The position numbers were made by a program, and so were the translations under genes. Below, one piece after another: positions 1 to 6,557 of a stretch of 7,905 bases of DNA (its first letter is position 1; each line of letters begins with the position of its first letter). Under the pieces are notes generated by a model, which made no database searches, was not told the origin of the DNA, and was given only the letters and a program-made list of their open reading frames with translations. Source of the stretch: JACZXQ01 sp036986155 (GTDB lineage: Bacteria > Gemmatimonadota > Gemmatimonadetes > Longimicrobiales > Gaopeijiaceae); the NCBI GenBank assembly GCA_036986155.1, contig BTRA01000133.1:1-7905 (forward strand). The letters run 5' to 3'.

Positions 1-1948
1 TGATGATCGCGTTCCCTAGTTGCGACACGTGATCGGACTCCGTGAACGGCCGACCTCGCAGGACCTCGATTCCCATGGTTCCGAAGTAGTCTCCCGCTGC
101 CCAGGTCGTCCTCAGCAAGGTGCCGGCTTCGGGATCACCCGCCATATCTTCCCGTCGATAGCGGGTGCCCCGGACCCCCTCGTTCAGGGGAATATTCTCC
201 ACCACGCCGACCGACTCGACTCCGGGCAGCGCGGCCACACGGTCCATGAAGTCCATGTGGAATCGGGCGTAGGAAGGAGCGTCCGTGAGATGATCCCCCT
301 CGGGCGCAATCTGGAAGGTGAAGATGTCCTCCGTGTCGTAGCCGGGGTCCACGTGTCGCAACTCCCAGAAACTCCGGACAAGAAGCGCCGAGCCGATGAG
401 CAGGACCAGCGCCAGCGCGGTCTGCCCGACAACCAGGGCGTTTCGCCCCCAGTTGCGCTGCCGACTCGAGCCACGACCCCCGTCCCGAAGCGCGGAGAGT
501 TTCGGTGCGGATGCCCGAATGGCCGGGAGAAGACCACAGAGGAGGGCTGCGAACAAAGAGACGCCCAGCGTGAACAGGAGCGTGGTGCCTGTCACGCCCA
601 CGTCGCCGAGACGGGGTATGTTGGCAGGGGCAGCCCGCAGGAACAACGGGACGCTCACCGTGGCCAGGAGAACGGCCAGCGCCGCCGAGAATCCGGCGAT
701 GACAAATGCCTCGGCCATCTGCGAGCGGATCAACTGGCGCCTCGACGCCCCGATTGCTCTGCGGACGGCCAGTAGGTGCTGCCGGCTCTCTCCACGAACC
801 ATGAACAGGTTCGCCACGTTGGCGCACGCGATGAGGAGCACGATGCCGACCGACCCGAGAAGGACCCAGAGCGGTCCGGAGACAGCTCCGACGAGTTGTT
901 CGCCGAGGGGGCGTACGATCGCACGATGCTGCTCGATGATGCGGGCGTAGTTCGCCGAGCCCCCGAAACGCTCGGGCAATCGTAGGGCGAGGCGGTTGAG
1001 TTGGTCGACGAGGGCCCCCTCATCCGTTCCGGGTGCGACGCGAGCGACGAGACTCGTACCGAACCGGCCGGGCCTGATGTCTTCGCCGCGGATCGTGTAC
1101 GGGATCCACAGGAGGACGCGATCGTTGGGGAACCAGAATTCCGGTCCCATGACCCCGACGACCGTCCGGCTCTCACCGGCTACCTCATAGGAGCGACCGA
1201 TGACGCCCGGATCGGCCCCGAACCAGGTGGTCCAGAGGGCGTGGCTGATCACCACGACCTCGGATTCGTCCTCGGGCACGGGCACTCGGCCCAGGATCGG
1301 AGTCGCGCCGAGCGTATTGAAGAGTGATGACGTCGAGCCGGTCATCAACACGCGTTCGGCCCGTTCACCGGCTCGGAGCGTGGCGGTGAACGAGCTGAAC
1401 GTCGCGACGTCCTCGAGGAGATCGGCCTGCTCGGCGTATTGCAGATAGAACTCCCTCGACACGCCGAACTCTTCGGGGAGGTCGGATCCGGGTGCGCTGG
1501 CCGCGATGTAGACCAGGCGGTCCGCGTCGGAGTAGGGAAGGGGATCCAGCAGGACCGTGTCGACGATGCTGAAGATCCCGGCGTTCGCACCGATCGCGAG
1601 TCCCAGGGTTACGACAGCGATCGCGGCGAACCCGACCGACCGGCGCAAGGAGCGTCCCGCCAGCCGTAGATCCCTGATCCATTCATTCATCTCATTCATC
1701 ATCATCCCCACCCCAACCCTTTCGATCGTTCGTTCGTCCGTGGTCACCCAGGCCGGGTCGAAGCGCTCGACCACGGAAGCCCTGAGGAGATCCAGCCCGG
1801 TACCCAATGCGAAAGCGATGGCGCGAAGCCTGCCCCGCAATCGTGCCCGGTCGTAATCCGAGTGCACCTGTTCGATCATGTCCGCCCCGAACTGCTCCCG
1901 GAACGCTCTCGGGAACAGCCGAACCAGTAACGCCAGCAGCGATCTCAC
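1..1948 (-). CDS. ADOP-family FtsX/MacB-like permease (ADOP-A), C-terminus cut by window edge
   Basis: Inner-membrane permease of the ADOP family: MacB/FtsX-like, duplicated, with no ATPase domain; the substrate is unknown. The reading frame is open for 649 codons, from GTG at 1948 to the left edge, with no stop. Residues 1-65 form the permease prefix domain (LLVRLFPRAFREQFGADM). TM1 is at about 106-133 (AAIAVVTLGLAIGANAGIFS), followed by a MacB-type periplasmic domain to about 340. The first FtsX module spans about 357-478, with NVANLFMVRGESR and the cytoplasmic loop AVRRAIGASRRQL. A further TM at about 505-525 opens the second half, whose periplasmic domain runs off the window. ADOP proteins usually have about 800-880 residues, so roughly 150-230 are missing here. 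The GTG start overlaps the padR-A stop (GTGA) and has GAGG 7 nt upstream. An internal run of Met codons (residues 82-87) could mimic the shorter starts of prefix-less ADOPs, but the prefix domain is plainly coding. Confidence 0.9.
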   Translation of the reverse strand, partial: MRSLLALLVRLFPRAFREQFGADMIEQVHSDYDRARLRGRLRAIAFALGTGLDLLRASVVERFDPAWVTTDERTIERVGVGMMMNEMNEWIRDLRLAGRSLRRSVGFAAIAVVTLGLAIGANAGIFSIVDTVLLDPLPYSDADRLVYIAASAPGSDLPEEFGVSREFYLQYAEQADLLEDVATFSSFTATLRAGERAERVLMTGSTSSLFNTLGATPILGRVPVPEDESEVVVISHALWTTWFGADPGVIGRSYEVAGESRTVVGVMGPEFWFPNDRVLLWIPYTIRGEDIRPGRFGTSLVARVAPGTDEGALVDQLNRLALRLPERFGGSANYARIIEQHRAIVRPLGEQLVGAVSGPLWVLLGSVGIVLLIACANVANLFMVRGESRQHLLAVRRAIGASRRQLIRSQMAEAFVIAGFSAALAVLLATVSVPLFLRAAPANIPRLGDVGVTGTTLLFTLGVSLFAALLCGLLPAIRASAPKLSALRDGGRGSSRQRNWGRNALVVGQTALALVLLIGSALLVRSFWELRHVDPGYDTEDIFTFQIAPEGDHLTDAPSYARFHMDFMDRVAALPGVESVGVVENIPLNEGVRGTRYRREDMAGDPEAGTLLRTTWAAGDYFGTMGIEVLRGRPFTESDHVSQLGNAII

Positions 1949-2298
1949 CGACTGCCCTCGACCGCCCGAAGGCGTTTTTCGGCCATCGCCACGGCGCCCT
2001 TCAACCGGATCGCTTCGGCGGCGAGAGCCCGGCCCCCTTCCGCCGTCAGCCCGTAATACTTCCTGGCCCGGCCGGGGTGAGGGCGGGCGGCCTGTTGGGG
2101 CTCGACTTCCATTACGAGCCCCCAGGTCATCAGCCGCGCGAGCACCCGATAAAGCGATCCGGCCGGTGGAGTCAAGGTGTGATCGGACTCGTCCTCGACC
2201 GCTGCCTTGAGCGCGTAGCCGTACAGAGGCCCGCTCGCCATCGCGAGCAACACATGGTACTCGAGGGTGCTCATGGCACCGGTGTTCCGTCCGGTCAT
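1945..2298 (-). CDS. PadR-family transcriptional regulator (padR-A)
   Basis: Small winged-helix regulator of 117 aa, the normal size for the acidobacterial-type PadR proteins that accompany ADOP permeases. Family signatures are LLAMASGPLYGYAL (about 17-30, first helix of the wHTH), PPAGSLYRVLARLMTWGLV (about 44-62, recognition helix region) and RKYYGLTAEGGRALAAE (about 79-95, wing and start of the dimerisation helix). The reading frame extends upstream to 2427, but the ATG at 2298 is preferred: GAGG lies 8 nt upstream (2307-2310) with AGGAG just behind it, and PadR homology begins right after. ATG 2274 is possible but has only a weak ribosome site. The stop codon overlaps the ADOP-A start. 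It probably represses its own operon through the nearby palindrome at 2330-2351; its inducer is unknown. Confidence 0.9.
   Translation of the reverse strand: MTGRNTGAMSTLEYHVLLAMASGPLYGYALKAAVEDESDHTLTPPAGSLYRVLARLMTWGLVMEVEPQQAARPHPGRARKYYGLTAEGGRALAAEAIRLKGAVAMAEKRLRAVEGSR
1956..1959 (-). promoter_or_regulatory. Ribosome binding site deciding the GTG start of ADOP-A
   Basis: On the minus strand GAGG lies 7 nt before the GTG at 1948, inside the last codons of padR-A. With the GTGA overlap it supports a GTG start for the permease and translational coupling to the regulator. Confidence 0.55.
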
Positions 2299-2306
2299 GA
2301 TCTGCG

Positions 2307-2316
2307 CCTCACTCCT
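2307..2316 (-). promoter_or_regulatory. Ribosome binding site of padR-A
   Basis: Minus-strand AGGAG (2316-2312) and GAGG (2310-2307) precede ATG 2298; the latter is at an ideal 8-nt spacing. This chooses 2298 over the far-upstream ATG at 2427, whose extra 43 residues have no PadR similarity. Confidence 0.55.
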
Positions 2317-2329
2317 GATCGGAAATGCT

Positions 2330-2351
2330 CTCTCGGTATATATACGGAAAG
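2330..2351. promoter_or_regulatory. Candidate operator/promoter palindrome upstream of padR-A
   Basis: GTATATATAC (2336-2345) is a perfect 10-bp palindrome. The flanks extend it to 22 bp with 9 of 11 base pairs matching (C-T-C-T-C-G on the left against G-G-A-A-A-G on the right). It sits about 32 nt upstream of the padR-A start and supplies TATATA as a possible minus-strand -10 box; no good -35 is visible. PadR proteins bind dyad-symmetric AT-rich sites of this kind, often overlapping their own promoters. The operator role is inferred. Confidence 0.45.
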
Positions 2352-2435
2352 AGTAATTAAAAAGATTCGATCGGCCAACACGCATGCCGGCAGGGGCGCA
2401 GAGGTTCACCCTTTTCGATCGAGTCAATGGAGTTT

Positions 2436-2454
2436 ATTATGCAGCATGCATAAT
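2436..2454. promoter_or_regulatory. Candidate PadR operator spanning the padR-B start codon
   Basis: Perfect inverted repeat ATTATGCA-GCA-TGCATAAT: 8-bp arms with a 3-nt centre. The padR-B ATG (2446-2448) lies in its centre and right arm. TATTAT (2435-2440) matches 5 of 6 bases of a -10 box, which would put the transcription start at about 2446-2447. The dyad would then cover the promoter and start codon of a leaderless or near-leaderless mRNA. The symmetry is seen directly; binding by a PadR protein is inferred from the family's habit of autoregulation. Confidence 0.5.
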
Positions 2455-2826
2455 TCTAATAAAGCGCCGACCCGGACACGTGCGAGCGCACCGGGCAACG
2501 CGCCGCTCAAGCCTGTGCACCAACTGATCCTCCTGTTGCTCGCCGAGCGCGCGACCTACGGCGTCGACCTTCTCGCGAGGATCGACGAGCACTCGGAAGG
2601 CACCGTCCGCCTCAACGCCGGCTCGCTTTACCGGTTGATCGGGCAGATGCTGGAAGAAGGGTTGGTGGAGGCGGTCGAGGCGGAGGCTGCCCCCGGTCAG
2701 CAGGGTGCCCCACGAAAGTGCTACGGCGTCACGACCACAGGGCGCGAAGCGCTGGCCACAGAGGCCCGGCGCCAGGCGCGTTTGGTGGAGATGGCTCGCT
2801 CGCTCGATTTGATCGAAGACGGCTGA
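2446..2826 (+). CDS. PadR-family transcriptional regulator (padR-B)
   Basis: Winged-helix regulator of 126 aa, paralogous to padR-A but clearly diverged. After a charged N-terminal extension (1-23), the PadR core runs from VHQLILLLLAERATYGVDLL (about 24-43) through LNAGSLYRLIGQMLEEGLVE (about 56-75) to RKCYGVTTTGREALATEA (about 90-107), followed by a short dimerisation helix. ATG 2446 is the only ATG just ahead of the core; the only purine-rich stretch, TGGAG, is 13 nt upstream, which is long for a Shine-Dalgarno. The stop TGA shares one base with the ADOP-B ATG (TGATG), so the pair is probably co-transcribed and coupled. The start codon lies inside the palindrome at 2436-2454, suggesting autorepression. 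Confidence 0.88.
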   Translation: MHNSNKAPTRTRASAPGNAPLKPVHQLILLLLAERATYGVDLLARIDEHSEGTVRLNAGSLYRLIGQMLEEGLVEAVEAEAAPGQQGAPRKCYGVTTTGREALATEARRQARLVEMARSLDLIEDG

Positions 2827-5471
2827 TGCCGACGTCGGGCCCCTCACCCTTCCTCCGGCGGCTCTTCGGGTTCTTCCCACGGAACCACAGGGAAGCGTTC
2901 GGTGCCGAGATGTGGGAGGTCGTGCGCTACCGGCACGGGCAGCGCGGCAGGGGCGTGTGGGCCGGATGGAAGTTCAACGCCGTGACGGCTATGGACATTG
3001 TCTGGAGCGCGCTCCAAATGCGCGGAACAGGGATGGGGAGGTGGATGATGAGTGGTTGGCGAGGCTTTGGAATGGATGCGCGCTTCACTCTTCGTGGGCT
3101 AGGGAGAGCTCCCGCGTTTACGCTGACGGCACTGGTTGTGATCGCGGTCGCGGTCGGGGTGAACACGGCGGTGTTCGCGTTCGTGACGGGCACGCTCCTG
3201 GAACGCCCCCCGTACGAGAGCCCGGACGAGCTGGTCATGGTATGGGCGAGTAATCCGGGTAACGGGCAGATCCGTGATGTCATCTCCGGATCGAATTTCG
3301 TGGACCTTCTGGAACACACGACTACGCTCTCGTCGCTGGCGGCTCTGCACGGCGACGAGGTGGTCATGATGCAGGACGGGCGGCCCGTGGTGCTGCCTGC
3401 GTTCGAGGTGACCGTCGACTTCCTGAGCGTCCTGGGTGTGGAGCCGGCGGTGGGTCGGGACTTCCAGGCCGAGGATCGCGTGTCCGGGGGCGGCGCCACC
3501 GCGCTGATCTCCTACGGCTTCTGGCAGGACGGCTTTGGAGGAGACCCGGGAGTCATCGGATCCTCACTCGAGTTGGATGGAGAGCCGACGACGATCATCG
3601 GGGTGCTGCCGGAGGACTTTCGATTCGCCGGGGCCGTGCCGGTCTACGTCCCGCTTCATGAGGACGACCTCGCCGCCGAGAGCCGCACGCATCACCACTA
3701 CAACATGATCGGGCGTCTCCAGCCCGGCACGACGCCCGCCGACGTAACTAGGGAGATGAGCGGAATTTTGGCAGGCATCACGTCGCAATACCCGCAGCTC
3801 ACCGGTTGGTCCGTACTGGCCGAACCGATGACCGAGGTCACGGTCGAAGCAGTGCGGGCCACCCTATGGCTTATCGCGGCGTCCGCTCTCCTGGTTTTCG
3901 CCGTGGTGATTGTCAACCTGGGAACGCTCTTTCGAATTCGCACGCTGGAACGGATGGGTGAAATCTCCATCCGTACAGCGTTGGGCGCGCCCCGACGCCG
4001 CATCGCGGCCATCATTCTGGCGGAAGCGATTGGGCTATCCGCGCTGGGCGGCGCGCTCGGGCTGTTCCTGGCACCGGCGGTCCTCCGACTCCTCTCCGCG
4101 ATCGCGCCTCCCGTCGTCCTGATCCCCAACTCGGCAGCGGCCATCCCGGTCCTGCGCGCGACGCTCGAGCCCACAGTGCAACTCCTCGTATTCGCTGGGG
4201 CGCTGGCAGCGGGGGCCCTCCTGGCGGCTCCCTCCCTCATCACTGCGCTTGCACCAACGTCGGGAATCTCCGCCAGCAGAGGCAGCTCCCGGGTGACGTC
4301 GGGTATCCGCTCCAAGTGGCTCGTGGGCGTGGAGGTCGCGCTCGCCATGGTACTCTCCGTGGGCGCCGCGCTGACCGTGCGAAGCGCCAACCACCTCGCC
4401 TCACAAGACATGGGCGTGGTCGGCGAGGGCGTTCTGACCACCTACTTCGGTGACGTGGAGGATCTACCCACGGCCCAGCGCGCGGAGTATTTCCGACAGG
4501 TCATCATCGCTGTCGAGGCGTTGCCGGGAGTGGAACGCGTGGGCACGAACGACTATCGCCCCTTCGAGGGAGAGGACGACTTCCAGGGAGTCCGCTTCCC
4601 CGAGCGTCCCACCCCCGAGCCCGGACGTGGCCCCCGAGAGGAATGGCGCCGCGTGAGCGAAGGCCTCTTCGACGCGGCCGGAATGCGGATCACAAGAGGA
4701 CGCGGATTCCGTCCTGTGGACTTCGAGGCCACACCCAACGCCGTGGTCGTCAACGAGGCGTTTGCAGCCAAGCATTATCCTGGGCAGGATCCGGTCGGGC
4801 GAAGGCTGACCGTGACGGAGGACGGCTATAGAGACGTCGAGATTGTGGGTGTGGTGGCCGACGTGCTGTCACGCGGACCCGCGGTAGCCGCGCCGCCCGT
4901 GCTATACGCTCCCTACCAGGCTGCGCCGCGCGGTCATGTATCGCTCTTCGTGAAGGTCTCGGGTGACCCCATGAGCTACGGGCCGGCCGTACGGGAGGCC
5001 ATCTGGTCCGTCGACTCCCGCCAGCCGGTGCTGTCGATGATCCCATTGGAAGAGGTCGTGAGGCGGTCGATGGCAGTGCAGACCATGATGAGCCGGGTCG
5101 TCGGCGCCATGGCGAGCGCGACGCTCATCCTGGCCGCGTTGGGCGTGTTCGGAGTGGTCGGGTTCATGGTGCGGTCGCGGACTCGGGAGCTGGGTGTCCG
5201 GCTCGTGCTGGGTGCGACATCCGGGCAACTGGAGCGCGGAGTCGTGGCTGGCATGCTCCCGATCCTAGGCGTGTCCGTGTTCGTGGGATTGTTCTTGTCC
5301 GTGGTTACGTCCCGTGCGCTAAGGTCCATCCTGTTCGGGGTAAGTCCAGTCGATCCGATCGCGTTCGGCAGTGCGACGCTGATCGTCGCAGTCATGGTGC
5401 TGCTGGCCACGTATCTGCCCGCGCGCAGCGTTTCCAAGGTCGATCCGGCGCGGGTGATCGAGCCTGCTTAG
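2826..5471 (+). CDS. ADOP-family FtsX/MacB-like permease (ADOP-B), complete
   Basis: Complete 881-aa inner-membrane permease of the ADOP family. Layout: permease prefix domain (about 8-68, FLRRLFGFFPRNHREAFGAE); TM1 (about 96-124); first MacB-type periplasmic domain (about 125-340); first FtsX module with TMs at about 344-368, 398-425 and 454-474 and the loop ISIRTALGAPRRRIAA; then TM at about 498-518, second periplasmic domain (about 535-745), and second FtsX module with TMs at about 758-781, 807-829 and 846-866. The latter carries RTRELGVRLVLGA, LFGVSPVDP and YLPARSVSKVDPARVI. Eight TMs and two repeats are typical of the family. It has no Walker motifs, so any ATPase must come from elsewhere. 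The frame opens at 2718, but ATG 2826 is chosen for its TGATG overlap with padR-B and because the prefix domain begins there. Transported substrate unknown. Confidence 0.93.
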   Translation: MPTSGPSPFLRRLFGFFPRNHREAFGAEMWEVVRYRHGQRGRGVWAGWKFNAVTAMDIVWSALQMRGTGMGRWMMSGWRGFGMDARFTLRGLGRAPAFTLTALVVIAVAVGVNTAVFAFVTGTLLERPPYESPDELVMVWASNPGNGQIRDVISGSNFVDLLEHTTTLSSLAALHGDEVVMMQDGRPVVLPAFEVTVDFLSVLGVEPAVGRDFQAEDRVSGGGATALISYGFWQDGFGGDPGVIGSSLELDGEPTTIIGVLPEDFRFAGAVPVYVPLHEDDLAAESRTHHHYNMIGRLQPGTTPADVTREMSGILAGITSQYPQLTGWSVLAEPMTEVTVEAVRATLWLIAASALLVFAVVIVNLGTLFRIRTLERMGEISIRTALGAPRRRIAAIILAEAIGLSALGGALGLFLAPAVLRLLSAIAPPVVLIPNSAAAIPVLRATLEPTVQLLVFAGALAAGALLAAPSLITALAPTSGISASRGSSRVTSGIRSKWLVGVEVALAMVLSVGAALTVRSANHLASQDMGVVGEGVLTTYFGDVEDLPTAQRAEYFRQVIIAVEALPGVERVGTNDYRPFEGEDDFQGVRFPERPTPEPGRGPREEWRRVSEGLFDAAGMRITRGRGFRPVDFEATPNAVVVNEAFAAKHYPGQDPVGRRLTVTEDGYRDVEIVGVVADVLSRGPAVAAPPVLYAPYQAAPRGHVSLFVKVSGDPMSYGPAVREAIWSVDSRQPVLSMIPLEEVVRRSMAVQTMMSRVVGAMASATLILAALGVFGVVGFMVRSRTRELGVRLVLGATSGQLERGVVAGMLPILGVSVFVGLFLSVVTSRALRSILFGVSPVDPIAFGSATLIVAVMVLLATYLPARSVSKVDPARVIEPA

Positions 5472-5516
5472 AAGGGACTCGTAACGGTCGGGGATCACTG
5501 CTCCGCCACGTCCCTT
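5472..5516 (+). terminator. Possible stem-loop after ADOP-B
   Basis: AAGGGAC (5472-5478) and GTCCCTT (5510-5516) are perfect 7-bp inverted arms starting right after the permease stop, separated by 31 nt with only weak inner pairing. There is no T-run after it, so a classic intrinsic terminator is not shown. It may only stabilise the mRNA 3' end. Confidence 0.3.
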
Positions 5517-5533
5517 GCACGGACGACCGATGG

Positions 5534-5543
5534 TGCCATGGCA
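5534..5543. repeat. 10-bp perfect palindrome upstream of the recombinase gene
   Basis: TGCCATGGCA is fully palindromic, and CGATG/CATCG (5528-5532 / 5542-5546) forms an overlapping dyad around it. It lies 30 bp ahead of the recombinase ATG and could be a regulatory site. Chance occurrence in GC-rich DNA is not excluded. Confidence 0.2.
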
Positions 5544-5555
5544 TCGCCCATCCCG

Positions 5556-5572
5556 ATCCGGCAGCATCCGGC
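5556..5572. repeat. ATCCGGC direct repeat at the recombinase start
   Basis: ATCCGGC occurs at 5556-5562 and 5566-5572, spaced exactly 10 bp (one helical turn), ending directly before ATG 5573. It occupies the place where a ribosome site would be expected. Confidence 0.3.
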
Positions 5573-6448
5573 ATGGTCAAGCACGCGAAGGCACGCACCC
5601 GGGACTCCGATCCCGAGGATCTACTCTCGCGGATGGACGAGGAGATCGTGCTCCGCGGCTTCGCTCGCGGGACTCGCAGACTCTACCTGGCGCACGTTCG
5701 CCGGTTTCTCGAGAACTCCGTGCCAGCGCCCAACTCCGAAGAGGAGGTCCGCAGGTGGGCCCTGGCGCTTCTTTCCAGCGGTCGATCCCACAGCTACGTG
5801 AATCAGGCCCTCAGCGCACTCCGTTTCTTCTATCGGCACGTCTTGGAAGAACACGCACCGGCGGTGCGCCTCCCTCGGCCCAAGAGAGAGCGTCATCTCC
5901 CTCGCGTGCTGTCGGAGAGCGCAGTGCGTCGCTTCCTCGAAGCACTCGAGACTCCAAAGGCTCGTGCGATCGCCTTCACGCTCTACTCCAGTGGCATGCG
6001 GGTCGGAGAGGTCGTCCGCCTGAAGGTTTCGGACATCGACTCAGACCGGATGATGATCCATGTGCGGCAAGGGAAGGGACGGAAGGACCGCTATGTGATG
6101 CTGTCCCCGATATTGCTGGAAATTCTGCGGGAGTACGTGCGGGGAGAGCGCCCCTTCGACTGGCTTTTCCCAGCCGGGCACCGCCGCGATCGCCACATCA
6201 CGACACGAACAGTACAGCGGCAGGTCGCGGCCGCGGCTGACCGAGCCGGTATCAACAAGAGGGTTACGCCGCACATGCTTCGTCACTCCTTCGCGACTCA
6301 CCTCCTCGAAGCGGGAACCGACCTCAGGTACATCCAGAAGCTGCTCGGGCACAGCCAGATCAAGACGACGGTGCTTTATACGCACGTAGCTCGAAGGGAC
6401 GCGGTTCAGGTGGAGAGTCCGGTGGACCGGCTGTTTCGGGACGAGTGA
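5573..6448 (+). CDS. Tyrosine recombinase / integrase (XerC/D- or IntI-like)
   Basis: DNA strand-exchange enzyme of 291 aa. An N-terminal SAM-like core-binding domain (about 24-95: LRGFARGTRRLYLAHVRRFL ... YVNQALSALRFFYRHVL) is followed by the catalytic domain (about 107-285). All catalytic residues are visible: R143 (SSGMRVGE), K168 (QGKGRKDR), H234 and R237 (TPHMLRHSFATHLL), H260 (LLGHS) and nucleophile Y269 (VLYTHV). The tail (ESPVDRLF) resembles the SPLD tail of integron integrases and related accessory recombinases, but the extra segment characteristic of IntI between the catalytic K and the H-x-x-R box is absent: only 65 residues separate K168 and H234. No clear Shine-Dalgarno precedes ATG 5573. 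In-frame ATG 5633 (MDEEIVLRGF) is an alternative start that would keep both domains. It lies on the same strand as the toxin-antitoxin pair downstream. Target sites are unknown. Confidence 0.92.
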   Translation: MVKHAKARTRDSDPEDLLSRMDEEIVLRGFARGTRRLYLAHVRRFLENSVPAPNSEEEVRRWALALLSSGRSHSYVNQALSALRFFYRHVLEEHAPAVRLPRPKRERHLPRVLSESAVRRFLEALETPKARAIAFTLYSSGMRVGEVVRLKVSDIDSDRMMIHVRQGKGRKDRYVMLSPILLEILREYVRGERPFDWLFPAGHRRDRHITTRTVQRQVAAAADRAGINKRVTPHMLRHSFATHLLEAGTDLRYIQKLLGHSQIKTTVLYTHVARRDAVQVESPVDRLFRDE

Positions 6449-6475
6449 TGGGGGATCGTCGCATTTTGAACCGGG

Positions 6476-6489
6476 CGAGATCCATCTCG
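6476..6489. repeat. CGAGAT inverted repeat between recombinase and toxin
   Basis: CGAGAT-CC-ATCTCG is a perfect dyad with 6-bp arms. The left heptamer CGAGATC recurs at 6507-6513, 31 bp (about three helical turns) downstream, inside the spacer of the putative higB promoter. This might be a protein-binding array. Confidence 0.3.
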
Positions 6490-6496
6490 ATCGGGG

Positions 6497-6525
6497 TTAA
6501 CTGTTACGAGATCAAGGTTTATACG
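6497..6525 (+). promoter_or_regulatory. Putative higBA promoter
   Basis: TTAACT (6497-6502), 17-nt spacer, TATACG (6520-6525): each box matches 4 of 6 consensus bases. Transcription would start near 6531-6533, giving a leader of only about 13-15 nt before the toxin ATG, and would be covered by the inverted repeat at 6522-6553. Predicted by eye only. Confidence 0.35.
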
Positions 6526-6553
6526 CCATTGACGTATATCCGCCAATGGCGTA
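6522..6553. promoter_or_regulatory. Inverted repeat over the higB start: candidate HigA operator
   Basis: TACGCCATTG (6522-6531) and CAATGGCGTA (6544-6553) are perfect 10-bp inverted arms separated by 12 nt. The right arm contains the toxin ATG (6546-6548). HTH antitoxins of HigA/NadS type, alone or with toxin, usually bind dyads at their own promoter, so this is the natural autoregulatory operator. As RNA, the same dyad could hide the start codon in a hairpin. Confidence 0.55.
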
Positions 6554-6557
6554 CTAT
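6530..6557 (+). promoter_or_regulatory. Alternative promoter-like element overlapping the higB start
   Basis: TTGACG (6530-6535, 5 of 6 bases), 17-nt spacer, TACTAT (6552-6557, 4 of 6). It would start RNA near 6564, just inside higB, so its transcript would lack the toxin start codon but keep higA. It lies inside the same dyad. Speculative. Confidence 0.2.

Noticed and set aside
135..1176. Arginine/serine-rich open frames on both strands across 20-1176
   Set aside because: They are out-of-frame shadows of ADOP-A in GC-rich DNA. Their products lack recognisable domains, while the permease frame has continuous FtsX motifs.
2366..2421. TTCGATCG repeated at 2366-2373 and 2414-2421 as a regulator site
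   Set aside because: The shared core CGATCG is a common palindrome in GC-rich genomes and the 48-bp spacing has no clear meaning; too weak to annotate.
1807..2445. Upstream in-frame extension of padR-B
   Set aside because: It runs antisense through ADOP-A and padR-A, has no PadR similarity, and the core homology begins after 2446.
2718..2825. Earlier start for ADOP-B at 2718
   Set aside because: The added 36 residues lie in padR-B in another frame and look like translated shadow; the prefix domain begins just after ATG 2826.
3698..4441. Minus-strand 247-codon open frame inside ADOP-B
   Set aside because: Antisense shadow of the permease, Ala/Arg/Ser-rich, with no recognisable motif.
5515..6240. 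Long plus-strand open frame overlapping the recombinase
   Set aside because: Composition is Arg/Pro/Ser-rich with no domain; the frame starting at 5573 carries all catalytic recombinase motifs.
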